Origin: Psilocybe azurescens
Lineage: Eukaryota > Basidiomycota > Agaricomycetes > Agaricales > Agrocybaceae
Assembly: GCA_023853785.1 (NCBI GenBank)
Contig: JAJIRX010000032.1
Span: 434,001 to 498,000 of the forward strand
DNA: 64,000 bases
Direction of reading: 5' to 3'
The notes under the pieces are model-generated. The model had not been told where the DNA came from and ran no database searches. It was given only the letters and a program-made list of their open reading frames with translations. The position numbers and the translations under genes are program-made. Positions 24,803-36,412 of this stretch are shown here, one piece after another; positions within the stretch are counted from its first letter, which is position 1; every line of letters begins with the position of its first letter.

Positions 24803-26235
24803 GGAAGAAAAGAGGATACGAATTGCAGGAGACAACTTTCTTGACTGGGTACCAACTGAATATGTAGCGCCCTTTATCACCTTGCTGACATAATCGAATG
24901 TGTTTTTTTGTGACGAAGAGGTCCTTATCAGTGCTACTTGTATTGTGGGCCGAGGCTTTGCCCGGCATTACGAGTCCTTTTTATTTTTACACTGTATTCT
25001 TTGAGTCTCAGCATTGGCAATTATAGTATTTGTACTAGAACCTAAAGAAAATTATATTATATAATTGTTATTCCTTATATTATCAATGGTACTAAATTGT
25101 TGAATCCACCTCTGTCAGCCTTAGATCCAAACAGAACATCAAACTTACATAAAAGGGAATAAGTCAAATGGTCAAATGAGGAGTTGAACAGCAGACAGTT
25201 ATAGGTGTGTCCAAAGAATGTGATTAGTTTGGTGGGATATATTTTATGAACTATACATCTTAACAAAAGGGAAAAATTAGTAAGTGGGGAATGAGTTAGA
25301 GAGGAATTAGCAAAAGTGATGTAAGTAATTGATGCATGTAAGTGAAAGAGTTGAACTCTGAATCACACAGAGAACACAATTCAGAGTGCATGCAAAGCTT
25401 ATCAGATGGGCTCATGAACTACCATTGTGAATAAAAAGAACTGAATTCTTGAGTAAATTTAAGTGATTTCTTCTTTTTCTCCATCAATAACTCTTTGTTA
25501 CAATACTACTTGCTTCAATTTCAAACAGCTCTATACACTTTCATGTGTTCTACTGAGCAAGAGAATTCTCAGACTAAAGATAAGAGTTCTATTATGTAAT
25601 AATAGGATTCTATTAAACATTGGCTCAGTTTTTGCAGCATTGGCTGCTTCTTTATTGCAATATCTGGAGAATCTTAAAACATTTTGAACTTCAGGTTAGT
25701 AGAGTTATTTCAATATATTCCTACCACACTGACAGGCAGCCAATGCATCCTCATACACACCACATTTTCTGTTGACACCATTGCTGTCTCTTTCTGTATT
25801 TTGGCTCCATCACTATAGCAGTCATTGACTTAGAAAAGAAACAGACTGGTTATTGATTGTATTTGTCCTTGGCAAATGGTATCATTAGTAGAGACATAAC
25901 ACATTAAAGTTACAGACCACAGCAATAGGACTATACAGATTTCAAAATATGCTGAAACACTAACAAATATTCTTGTTAGGCACAACCAAACATTACAGAA
26001 AGAAATAGTCTACCTGCCAAAATGTCTATTCAATTATTGGAGTGAACAATATATCAAAGTCCAAAGAACAGAAAAAAGGGATACAAAACAGGTACAAGAT
26101 ACTACAGAATATAAAAATATAGTCAAATACTGAGGACATAATATCAAGTTTGAATACACCAAGTTCCATTGTTCACAGTAAGGAAGAGGTTAAAAGAAGA
26201 AAAACAAAGGTGTCATATAATATAGCAACATATAC

Positions 26236-29200
26236 ATGACAGAATCACAAACAATACAAACATCAAGACAACAACCACAGTCTATGGACCCCAGCTATAT
26301 AGAGGCCAAGGCCACATTGGAGCAGGTGCACACAGATGCACAGCACAATGTGAAAGAATCAACTGCAATGTCAGAATTCAATGTAAGTTTATGCTATTAT
26401 ATTAACAAAACATTATCCACTAGCTGAAGACATTGTTGACAGGATGACAACTACCATACAGTGTTTGTCAAGCAACTGCATTCATGGCATGTAACAAGAA
26501 AACCAAAGATGATAAAAAGATACTCACCACATAACAGCATGAAACATGTCAAACCAGTGGCATTTAAGACTGGAGACATAGTATGGGTCACTATGTCCTT
26601 TGTAGCATATGTGAACAAGAACAATACTGCATCAATAAACATTGTGCTGAAGGCATTGACATTGATAGAAGAGAAGGTAGGCAACTTCTTGTTGAATTAT
26701 CAAGGTGTGCTTGGCGTACCGTCTTATCTGGATAGCTAGACTACCAAGTGATATGTATAGCGTGGTGCGCGATGTATAGGTCGCGCGCCATATAGACTTT
26801 TATTCTTTCATCATTTTTATGTGCTCTTTCGTATCATGTAGCATACGAGTTCATTGACTCCGCACTCTTGTATATCAAGAGTGCTTCGTTTACTTTCCTC
26901 CCTCAGTTGAACCTATTGGTCCTCTGAGGTGAGCTTATCTATTCTACCGTTACGACGTACCTATACTTACAGTATGTAGTCTTACACATACCCGTTTCTT
27001 ATAGGTACTATACAATCAATCTAGTTGAACCTATTGGTCCTCTGAGTCTTACACATACCCGTTTCTTATAGGTTATGGGCCCCGAACTCAGACCTTAAAA
27101 CCAAGATTAACTCAAATATACATTCCTCAAAACTTCACATATATCTACAATGTCTGTCACTACTAAGCTAGGCGACGACTTCCTTCGCATCCCTAAACTA
27201 GACGCCGCCCGGTACCAACTGGGTCGTCTACCGCGACCGTTTCCTACTCTCCATAGATGCCCGCGGGCTAGGGGAGCATCTGGACGGCACGGGGAAGCTC
27301 CAACGAACCCGCACCCTGTGCCAACAGATGGATCGTCACAAACGCTCACTGCAGAAGAAAAACTTGCGGTTGCGGAGTACGTGAAGGCAAACAAGCTATG
27401 GAAGCAAGAGGAGGCGATCGTCGCCAGCAGCTCGCTAGCACGATCCCTGACACCCTGTTCCTCAAAACTCGACTTCTCCCCACTGTCGAACAAATGTGGA
27501 ATGCCCTGGAAGATAATTTCCAGGTGAAATCCCGTATGGTCTCCGTCGATCTACGCCCCGCCGTCTTCAGGAAGAACGTTAGCGCAGAGAAAGGGGACAT
27601 ACGTGCACATTTTGCCAAGCTCAGGCTAATGCGCTGAGGAGCTCAGCTCCATGGGACACCCAGTCGACGATAGCGAATTCTACGCAATCATTATGGGATC
27701 CCTCCCAACCTCCCACGACTCCTTTGTGTCAGTTATAGACGCAACATTCGAACCACAGTTGCCACTCACCTTTCCCTGTCCGTCATCGCCTCAACCTCCC
27801 ACGCCGCTCTCCCAGTCCATCCCCGGAAAACCTCATGGCCACCGTTATTGAAGAGTACGACCGCCGTTCCCTCAGAACAAAGAGCAGCAAAAGGACGCCG
27901 ACAACGTCGCCTTTTACTCCAATGACTCCAAGGGCAATAAGGACGGTGTTGAGTGCTTCAACTGCCATAAACCCGGTCACTACAAATCCGAGTGCTGGAA
28001 TAAAGGCGGAGGGAAAGAAGGGCAGCGCCCCTAAAGGCAAAGGGAAAGGGAAGTCGAAAGGCAAAGGAAAAGATTCCAAAGATTCGAAAGAATCTAAAGC
28101 GAACGATAAAGGGAAAGAGAAAGAGAAGGATGAGAAGTCGTCAGAGAAAGCTAATACAGCACAAGATGACTTACCTGCAGAAGCGTGGGCCACAACGGTC
28201 GACGATACCCCCGATATCCCTCTCAGTCTCGAATACCTCGATAATCGCATCGATATCTTCGAATATATGCGCTGAAGAGCGCGAGGAGCACCCACAAGCC
28301 GTGGACGCGAGCTGTGAATATGAATCAGACAGCGACAGCACCACCACGGATCCTGACATGCCTGGGTTAATGGCAGCATCTGATTCTGAGGACGAAGATG
28401 ACGAGGGACTTACCTCAACGAGTCACCGAATTTGACGACAACGAAAGCGACGATGAGGATATGCCAAACCTCCAGTCGGTTTCGGATTCGGACTCAGATG
28501 ACGACGAACGCGACAACGCATCCTTCGATGATTTCTCGGATGAGGAATCAAGTGTCGAGACCGATTCAGACTTGACGATATGATGATCTTTGAAGGTGCC
28601 GGCGAGGGAGGACTATGAGTGGGAAGACTACGTTAGTGACAACGACGCAGCATACAAAACCACCTACACGGTGGAGGAACTCACCACCCCTTCTGCCGAG
28701 GCACACATCGACCTCTATGACTCGGGCGCCACACGCCATATGTCGGGGGCAAAGGACAGATTTATAAATCTGATCCCTATCGAACCTAAATCCATCGCTG
28801 CCGCAGACAACAGATCGTTCAGTGCTACGGCAAAAGGGGACATACTAATCCACGTACCTAACGGTTCCTCTGGAGTCTCCCAAGTCCTCTTGAAGGATGT
28901 TCTTTATGCCCCATCGATGAGCGTCACCCTAGTGTCAATCAGTCGTATCGTGGAAAGCGGTGCATCGGTCCTATTCGCTAAAACCTCCTGTCGAATATAC
29001 GACAAGGACCAAATATGTATCGGAAACATACCTGTACGAGGGCGGACTCTATCGAGTATACGCCAGATTGCCACATAGCGAATTTGCTGGTAAATCAAAG
29101 GTCCTAGTCAGCATCGACGAACTGCATCGCCGTCTCGGACACGTCTCACATGCGAGAGCGAAATACCTTGTCGATAACGAACTGGTGGTCGGTGTCGAGC

Positions 29201-32200
29201 TCGATCCCATGAGTAAACCGTCTGTTTGCGAAAGTTGCGAGTGGTCGAAGGGACAGCGTAAAGCAATCCGAAAGGAAAAGGCCAACCAACGAGCAGATGC
29301 TGTTGGCGACGAAATCCACTCGGACCTATGGGGACCAGCGCCGGTCGAATCTATAAACAAGAAAAAGTACTATGTCAGTTTCACAGATGATCACAGTCGA
29401 TACACGAACCTGTACTTCCTGCACGCCAAAGACGAAACCTTCAAGCCTACCTCGAGTATGAGGCATGGCTATTCACTCAGTTCGGCATCCGCATCAAGAT
29501 GTTGCATTCGGATCAAGGGGGAGAATTCCTAAGTAACGAGTTCTCAGCGCATCTCAAGAAACAGGGAACGACTTGAGCACTTACCGTACACGACACTCCA
29601 GAATACAATGGCGTCGCGAGAACGCCTCAATCGAACGCTTTTAGCCAAAGTCCGAGCAATGTTGCATGATAGCAAGTTGCCAAACTTCCTATGGGCTGAA
29701 GCAGTACGTCATGCAGTATATCTAAAGAATAGAACCTGGACACGTACCCTGGAGAATACTACACCCTACGAGGTGTTCACGTCGAAGAAGCCCGACCTCA
29801 CTTTACTGCCAATCTGGGGTTGCAAGGTTCGCGTCCACGACACCCGCAATAATAAACTGGGGGCTAGGTCAAAAATCGGGTTCTGGATGGGCTTCGATGA
29901 AGAGTCGAATGCTCACCGCGTATATTGGCCAGAAAAACGCTCAGTCACTGTCGAACTAAGCGTTAAGTTCAACTTCGATGAAGAAGTACTCGTCGACGCA
30001 CCTATAGTCCCTGATTCGGCAGAAGAAACCGATCCCAATCCCACCACCACAACTGTCCCCAAGGACGAAGCCCCTAAAAAGGCGACCGTCGAAGATGTCA
30101 ACGAGGATGAAGACGACGAAAATGAAGTAGAAGAACCTACCGACCATGTCTCAGTCGATGAATTCCAACCTCGACGCAGTTCCCGTATCTGTATTGAATC
30201 CGATTATGTTTGTCGTCTTCGTGAAGGCGTTGGACTCACGAGTGCACGCCCGTCAGCGTCACTGTTACCAAAGGGTGTACAGGAAGGGAAAGAGAGGGGA
30301 GCAGTGGCGGATGAGGAGGATGAGTGGGAGATGGTGGAGGTGGCAGAGTATGCGATGGCAGCCGTTATGGCTGGGGCGGAGGGTTTAACCCCAACGTTCG
30401 AAGAAGCAAGGTCCCGTGCCGATTGGCCTAAATGGGACGAAGCCATCAAAAGGGAGTTAGAGTCACTAAAACGTAACAACACGTACGACATTGTCGATCG
30501 CCCGCCCAAAGGCACCAACGTTATTAAATGCCGATGGGTTCTCCGGATCAAAAAGAATTCCGCGGGAGAAATTGACAAATACAAGGCGCGACTTCGTAGC
30601 TAAGGGTTTCACTCAAATCTACGGAATTGACTACCTCGAAACGTACTCACCTGTTGCCAAAATCACCAGCTTCCGAATCCTCCCTCGCACTGCAGCGCTG
30701 TAACGATTGGCCTTGCGACAGCTTCGATTTCGACACAGCCTACCTCAATAGCACTTTGGGGGAGCATGAAGAGACTTACCTAGAACAGCCTGCCCACTAC
30801 GCTGACAGAAAACAGTCGCACTCACGTCTGGAAGCTCAAGAAGACCTTGTATGGTCTCAAACAGGGAGCTAAAAATTGGTATGACGCTCTTCACAAAGCG
30901 CTTATTGATTTCGGGTTTGTTCGTACAGAAGCAGATCATGGCGTCTTCGGTAAAGAAGACAGGGAAAGATTCCCTCTTTCTAGCAGTTCACGTCGACGAT
31001 TGCCTTATCACAGGCACTTCCCCCTCCCTCATCGCTTTCCTTCAAGTCCGACATGCACAAGAAATATAAGCTAACGGATTTAGGTCCCGTCGAATGGCTT
31101 TTAGGGATCAAGATAACACGAAACCGAAAAGAACGTACCATCTCCCTATCCCAACACGCATATATTAACAGCATTATCACTCGCTTCAATTTCAACGACC
31201 TCAAACCATCCGGCCGTCCCCATGAATCCCAACGCCACCCTCAGCGAGTCCCAATCGCCAACACGCGTCAGCTGATATCGAAAAGATGAAGCACGTACCC
31301 TATCGAGAAGCCGTAGGCTCTCTCAACTACGCAGCCACTGGCACCTGCTCCGACATTGCGTTCGCCGTCTCCACTTGTGCACGATTTTGCAACAACCCAG
31401 GATGGGAACACTGGGAAGCGGTCAAAACCATTTTTAGGTACCTCAAAGGAACCCAGCAACTCGAGCTTCGTTTACGGTGGTGTCAACCGTGGCCTAGAAG
31501 GCTACGTCGACGCGGACGGCGCTTCTCAGGACCACAGACGAGCCATCTCTGGCTACGTATTCCTCATTGACGGCGGCGCCCGTATCCTGGTCTTCTAAAA
31601 AGCAAGAGTTGGTAACACTGTCGACGACCGAAGCCGAGTACGTCGCACAGACTCACGCCGCCAAAGAAGCCATCTGGCTTCGTCGACTTCTAGGGGAGCT
31701 ATTCACACCACTCTCTCAACCCACAACGCTTTTCTCGGACAGTCAATCCGCCATCGCCCTCGCCAGTGACGGGCATTATCACGCCCGCACCAAACATATC
31801 GATATTCGATACCATTTCATACGTTTTATTATCGACGAAGGAGCGATCAAACTGATTTACTGCGCGAACGGACTCCATGACGGCCGACACCCTTACCAAA
31901 CCACTTCCCAGCATTAAAGCGAAACACTTCGCCGCCGCACTTGGACTACGCGCAGCTTGAAGGGGAGTGTTGAATTATCAAGGTGCGCTTGGCGTACCGT
32001 CTTATCTGGATAGCTAGACTACCAAGTGATATGTATAGCATGGTGCGCGATGTATAGGTCGCGCGCCATATAGACTTTATTCTTTCATCATTTTTATGTG
32101 CTCTTTCGTATCATGTAGCATACGAGTTCATTGACTCCGCACTCTTGTATATCAAGAGTGCTTCGTTTATTTTCCTCCCTCAGTTGAACCTATTGGTCCT

Positions 32201-32533
32201 CTGAGGTGAGCTTATCTATTCTACCGTTACGACGTACCTATACTTACAGTATGTAGTCTTACACATACCCGTTTCTTATAGGTACTATACAATCAATCTA
32301 GTTGAACCTATTGGTCCTCTGAGTCTTACACATACCCGTTTCTTATACTTCTATGGCCTCACATTGAAACAAATTGTATTGCTATACAATAATATCAAAA
32401 CAAATCCAATCAGAAACATGAAGCAGACTCACTGAAGACAATGCAGAAGATCATCATCATCAAAAGAAAGAGAGTATTTGATGAAGAGAAGAACATGTAC
32501 CACAGCATGGAACACATGTTCATCAGCAGCTGA
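26236..32533 (+). CDS. Spliced ORF of E1 (158 residues), unknown function, Copia-1 in its second intron
   Basis: Exons 26236-26382, 26443-26676 and 32438-32533 join in phase to 158 residues. The first intron is a normal 60-nt GT-AG intron (GTAAGT donor). The second would be 98 nt, but Copia-1 sits 13 nt inside it, so the coding exons are untouched although the intron is now about 5.8 kb. The protein has a Gln/Ser-rich start, then [33 protein letters not shown] and a basic tail ([14 protein letters not shown]). Short proteins with a similar GDIV...SFV stretch are, in my memory, recurrent in Agaricomycete repeats, but I cannot confirm this. The third exon's acceptor (CTGAAG) is weak, so the C-terminus is uncertain. 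Confidence 0.45.
26690..27070 (+). repeat. 5' LTR of Copia-1
   Basis: 381 bp. It contains an internal duplication: a block starting GTTGAACCTATTGGTCC occurs twice (about 26907 and 27024), and TCTTACACATACCCGTTTC also occurs twice, the second copy forming the LTR end. It differs from the 3' LTR at three transitions and one run length. Confidence 0.92.
27071..27084 (+). other. Primer-binding site of Copia-1
   Basis: GGTTATGGGCCCCG directly follows the 5' LTR. Its complement resembles the anticodon arm of eukaryotic initiator tRNA-Met (GGGCTCATAACC, one mismatch), which suggests half-tRNA priming as in Drosophila copia. Copia-2 has the identical site. Confidence 0.6.
27150..31960 (+). pseudogene. 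Copia-1 gag-pol, many frame breaks
   Basis: Gag starts near 27150 ([15 protein letters not shown]) and keeps switching frame. A CCHC zinc knuckle lies at 27954-27995 (C-x2-C-x4-H-x4-C). A Lys/Gly-rich stretch (about 28010-28110) and a long Asp/Glu/Ser acidic tract (about 28310-28580) separate gag from the protease ([10 protein letters not shown], about 28720). Integrase follows, with its pre-integrase zinc finger ([15 protein letters not shown]) and a core beginning at about 29310. Reverse transcriptase has VHVDDCL near 31000. RNase H ([19 protein letters not shown]) ends near 31910. Breaks are mostly single-base shifts in short runs. Given near-identical LTRs, many may be uncorrected sequencing errors in repeat DNA. 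Confidence 0.85.
31968..32347 (+). repeat. 3' LTR of Copia-1
   Basis: 380 bp, beginning TGTTGAATTATCAAGG right after the polypurine tract and ending TTCTTATA, with target duplication CTTCT immediately after. It has the same internal duplication as the 5' LTR. Confidence 0.92.
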
Positions 32534-33756
32534 ACAGTGCCCATATAGGTAACACATGTCAACTATTACAATCAACATTACATATTTGACATGTAGAACT
32601 ACATATAATGTAATGTGCATATAGCACTATTGTTATAGTATATTTGCATTCCGTAGATCTCTTTGCTCTCATTCTAAAATTCCAGCTCAAGACTGTTTCA
32701 TTCTCTTCTCTTAAAGAACTGGCCAAATCAGCTGTACAATACACATTTAGGTAGTTAATTAATCCATCTAGATAGTGGACACTTTCTTTTCTTGAAACTA
32801 CATGTGATTTCCTCTTTAAATATGAATAGCAAGATTGCAGAAGAAAGCAATGCCTGTTTAAGCATCTCCAATAACTGAGCATTGCAGAGTCCACTTAGAA
32901 TAAAACAAGCATCAGTCCTTGGCCAGATAACAAACTAGTAGTGTAGAACTTTACAGAATATGCTTTACAGTTGTAGAAATACTTTCCTGTATTTAAGAGA
33001 GTTCAAATGAGGCCAGAAGAATCTTAACTCATTTTACTACCCATTCTTTGTGTGAACTTCACAAGATATTCATAAAACTTGAACTCATTAAAGTCTCAAG
33101 CTTCTGAACCGCAAATTGCACAAAACATTACACTTACAGCTGAATCACCCTCTGAAGGACCACCTTTATTTTTAACTACTCAATCTATTTCATAGGTCTA
33201 GAGATACCCATTATGCTACTAGATATCTTACTTAGGATAAATTCAATCTTATCTAAGTGTTCAGATACATCTTAAAGCATGTATTCAAGGATCAATACAC
33301 CAATCATTATATAAGTCATAACAACTATAGACTTGAAATGAGAGTTACAAATACTATTTTTTTTGTAGACAGTAGCAGTAAATAATACTATCAATATACA
33401 CAGAAGCCAGTTATACATGTAAGGACTATATGAAATTATTGACAGATGACACAAAAGACTAATAATATGTTGCACCAAAAACACTGCTAAACTGTAGTCA
33501 GATCAAACAGCTACTTGGCATTACAAAAAGTGATTGAGCACTATGTAATTTTATATTCACAATGGATATTCATGTTAAGGTTATTTTAAAAACAAAGGAT
33601 GGTCATATACCTTTCTAAATTTGCTTAAGCACTCATGTATATATATTCTTTATTATCTATAATTTTTGAAGTTCTACATTTTCTTGTTCACTCAAAATTG
33701 TGAGTGAACAAACATGTCAATGAAGAGTTTTAATATGTATGTCATGCAGTGCTCAG

Positions 33757-34112
33757 TCACTTTTTGTAATGCTGAGTAAGGATATACACTATGTAGGACT
33801 GCATATCAACACCAACAAGAGTATAAAACTGTAGAAAGACATGCAGGAAAATAAGCAGACATATCCCAAGGGCAATGGGGAGACAACAATGATGGGGAAG
33901 GAAAGAGAAAGAAAGAAACAGATTTCCCTCATGTGTCTGTATAGCCCCATGCTGCAAAAAATATTCAGAGTCAACCGAGCAACTACAATCACCACATGCA
34001 ATGCAATCCATAAAAGAAAAATGTTTGAGCCTAAGGCTATATCCTCGTGCCGCCAATAGAAGCGGAAATAACTGAGCAGCCAAATATGACCGGATTTAAA
34101 TATAAATATCAA
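33757..34112. other. AT-rich non-coding part of E1
   Basis: This is representative of about 32540-34500. Overlapping hydrophobic ORFs exist on the minus strand but are low-complexity and start or stop at random AT-rich codons. No domain, splice pattern or repeat unit supports a gene. Confidence 0.4.
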
Positions 34113-34503
34113 GTGAAAACATTAACTAAAGAGGAAATACTTTTGGGCCTTCTATCCCCTTTTGATCTCCCAATCAATCAATTTGTCAACATCAGCCAAT
34201 CAGCAATTATAACACATGCCGCAAAAAAAATTAATATATTATTATTTATCGTTATTGTATCATATCAGTCGGTCGGAAGTAAGCAGCTGAAAAGGCTTGG
34301 TTATCATGTTTGTGGGCGCTGATAAATAATGTCCCAAAAGGAAAGAGAAAAGAAAAGAAAAGGGAGGATTTTCTAATATAATTATATCTCACTCATTTCT
34401 TGTTCAATTCCTACCAAATAAATTGCAATATGTTTGGAAAATTCATTACTACAATTTGACACATAAATCCTACTAATTAAGCAGCTGCTATTACTGTCAT
34501 AAA

Positions 34504-35168
34504 TTATCTTCCACCTTGATTTTTGCATGGTTCATTAATTCCCATATTGGCTATTCCTTCCTGTACATTCTTTACTTTTACACAAGGCACATACATTAGG
34601 ACAGAGTTTTTGTTGTTTCCCTCAGGACAGTCCTTTATGAAGCATTTCCAGCATTTTCTGTCTGGATGAAGTTTCTTTAAAGTATGAGCAACATCTGCTG
34701 CTACCTCTGGATGTGTAATCATGTGCTGGGGTTGTTTCTTTTCTGATATATTAACTGGGATTACTTGGGGAACTGATAATTGGCTAAGACTTGAAGTATT
34801 GATATTTGAAAGGCTAAGCATTGGAATATCAGCTTGGGAGCCGATAATTGGCTGGGATCTGCAGTATTAATATTTGGAAGGCTAAGCATTGGAATATTGG
34901 GTGCAGGACTTGCAGTAGACCCTTCCATTGAAAGTATACAGAAATGTATTTGAGCTTTCATCTGCAAATGGATTTTCATAAACCTCTCTAACAGATGAAA
35001 GTGTAGATAAGACATATTAAGAAGTAGTACATTGCAGATAGTGTTGGAATATAGTAAGCAAATGCAATAGCACCTCACAGCCATTTGGCTATGCAACTGC
35101 TGGTTCCTTGAATCTTTGTATGCATATTTATTCTTACATATTTGTTCATTAACAGTGCATTGTTGCAC
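34504..35168 (-). pseudogene. E1 minus-strand ORF with cysteine motif, frame broken
   Basis: Two overlapping minus-strand frames belong together. The upstream one contains IPMLSLPNINTADPSQLS and the downstream one a diverged repeat of it (IPMLSLSNINTSSLSQLS), which then runs into KKLHPDRKCWKCFIKDCPEG, a CxxC-x4-C cluster with one further cysteine (VPCVK). The frames meet at a GGG run (34836-34838) that is one base short for continuity. The duplicated 20-22 residue segment and cysteine cluster argue for a real coding sequence. The function is unknown; a nucleic-acid-binding zinc element is possible. Confidence 0.35.
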
Positions 35169-35315
35169 TATTATTTTTCAGTAATATATACAACATATTC
35201 AGTTCATTATCTTTCATTGCAGCACACAATACACCTTTATTAGTTTCTACATATTTACTTTGTAGATAAGAGTCTCGGACAATGAAATACTTTATATATG
35301 AAACTTTGATATGAG

Positions 35316-35354
35316 CTCACCTCAGTTGTTTACCCTGCAAACAACTGAGGTGAG
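35316..35354. repeat. Perfect 16-bp hairpin inside E1
   Basis: CTCACCTCAGTTGTTT, a 7-nt loop, then AAACAACTGAGGTGAG. The right-arm core (CAAACAACTGAG) occurs a third time near 35453. It may be a subterminal recognition repeat of E1. Confidence 0.8.
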
Positions 35355-35861
35355 TACTATTCTTTATTACTTAGTCTGTTTCATTTGTTGTGCTAAATTA
35401 TTACCTAGCTTTTGTGTTCTAGGTAAATACAATCTACTCTCAGTCATTTGCATCACAAACAACTGAGCTTTTCATGTTCTAGAATTCTTACAGGTAGGAC
35501 ATATTAAGAAGTAGTACATAATATAGGGCTTACATATGTGTATAGACACTAATGAGAATGTAAGGAGGAAGGAACAAGCAATTAAGAACAAGGAAAGGAC
35601 AGGAAATGACTGAAATTCAAAAAAAGCGGAGCTGTGAGAATATTTGGCTGAATATGGCTGAGATCAACACAGCCACAGCTAGGCATAGCCACTGCTAGGC
35701 ATAGCCACCTCCCACAAACAGTGACACCAGTGACCTTGCCGCTGAAAATGCCACTTTTTGAGTAACACGTGCTTAATGTTACAAGGTCACATCACGTTAT
35801 AAAATAAATCACGTTATCGAAGATAGATTTTGTGACAACAGCAGGGGTCCCTGGTTAAAGA

Positions 35862-35891
35862 ACGAGTCTATTACTACGTAATAGGACTCGT
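35862..35891. repeat. Terminal hairpin at right end of E1
   Basis: ACGAGTC-TATTAC, a 3-nt loop, then GTAATA-G-GACTCGT: arms of 13 bp pair with a single bulged base. The arm sequence repeats the motif found alone at the left end of E1 (24968-24978), so the right end holds it twice and the left end once. Confidence 0.75.
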
Positions 35892-35897
35892 AACTAG

Positions 35898-36033
35898 TAA
35901 CATCACCTTGGGATGCTAGCCAACATTATATAGAGGTATTTCCACGCCCTTTCGTTCTTACACCAGTATCTTCATAACAAATAATCCTGCCACCTCATCT
36001 CATCATGTGTCATGCGCTTAGAATAACAGTCTG
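35898..36033. other. Native spacer fragment between E1 and Copia-2
   Basis: 136 bp of DNA with ordinary base composition, left between two insertions. The last five bases (GTCTG) are the Copia-2 target duplication. Confidence 0.55.
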
Positions 36034-36412
36034 TGTTGATAACTTAAATATACAGCTAGATATGTACCATTGTAACATATGATATGATAGAAAGTACATT
36101 TACATTGTAGCATATCATATGGGTTCAGTGGTCCCTCTGAACCAGTGAATGTTTCCCTTCCATTTTGGGTAGCCTACACTGTACCATATGATATGGTACA
36201 GTAAATCCGCCTCAATGGCTCATACCTAGGCATTTTTGTAGGCTATCCGGCATACATTCTGTGGCTCTGGGGTGTCTACAGGAAACTGGTAAAGCCTTAA
36301 TTTTGCAATGAATTGACAAGCATTGGTGCACACACCATAATAAATTATAAGCGAGCAACCGGGAAAGAACCGGACTGTAAATATGATTTAAACAAGCCCA
36401 GAATCATGCAAA

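Larger units (their letters stand above)
26690..32347 (+). mobile_element. Ty1/copia LTR retrotransposon Copia-1
   Basis: LTRs at 26690-27070 and 31968-32347 are flanked by the 5-bp target duplication CTTCT (26685-26689 and 32348-32352). A primer-binding site follows the 5' LTR. Domain order is gag, zinc knuckle, protease, integrase, reverse transcriptase, RNase H, which defines the copia type. The polypurine tract GAAGGGGAG precedes the 3' LTR. The LTRs start with TG but end TATA, not CA. LTR pairs differ by three C/T-type substitutions and one T-run length, so insertion is recent. Confidence 0.93.
24968..35897. mobile_element. AT-rich mobile element E1 (about 5.3 kb plus nested Copia-1)
   Basis: Base composition drops sharply to AT-rich at 24968 and recovers at about 35898. 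Both limits carry the same motif in opposite orientation: TTACGAGTCCT at 24968-24978 and AGGACTCGTAA at 35883-35893. The right end also forms a hairpin (35862-35891), followed by CTAG then T. Two readings fit. One is a Helitron-like element inserted between A and T (ends TT...CTAG, 3' hairpin, asymmetric terminal inverted repeat). The other is a TA-target element with a short CGAGTCCT inverted repeat (TA on both sides). Inside are one spliced gene, one minus-strand cysteine-containing ORF, several hairpins and no recognised transposase, Rep or helicase, so it is probably non-autonomous. Removing Copia-1 leaves about 5.27 kb. Confidence 0.6.

Noticed and set aside
33757..34112. Membrane-protein-like ORFs in E1
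   Set aside because: Hydrophobicity follows from AT-rich codons. Two overlapping frames look equally plausible and neither has a conserved motif.
24968..35897. E1 as a giant cargo-carrying element (Starship-like)
   Set aside because: No tyrosine recombinase or other captain gene is visible, and once Copia-1 is removed it is only about 5.3 kb.
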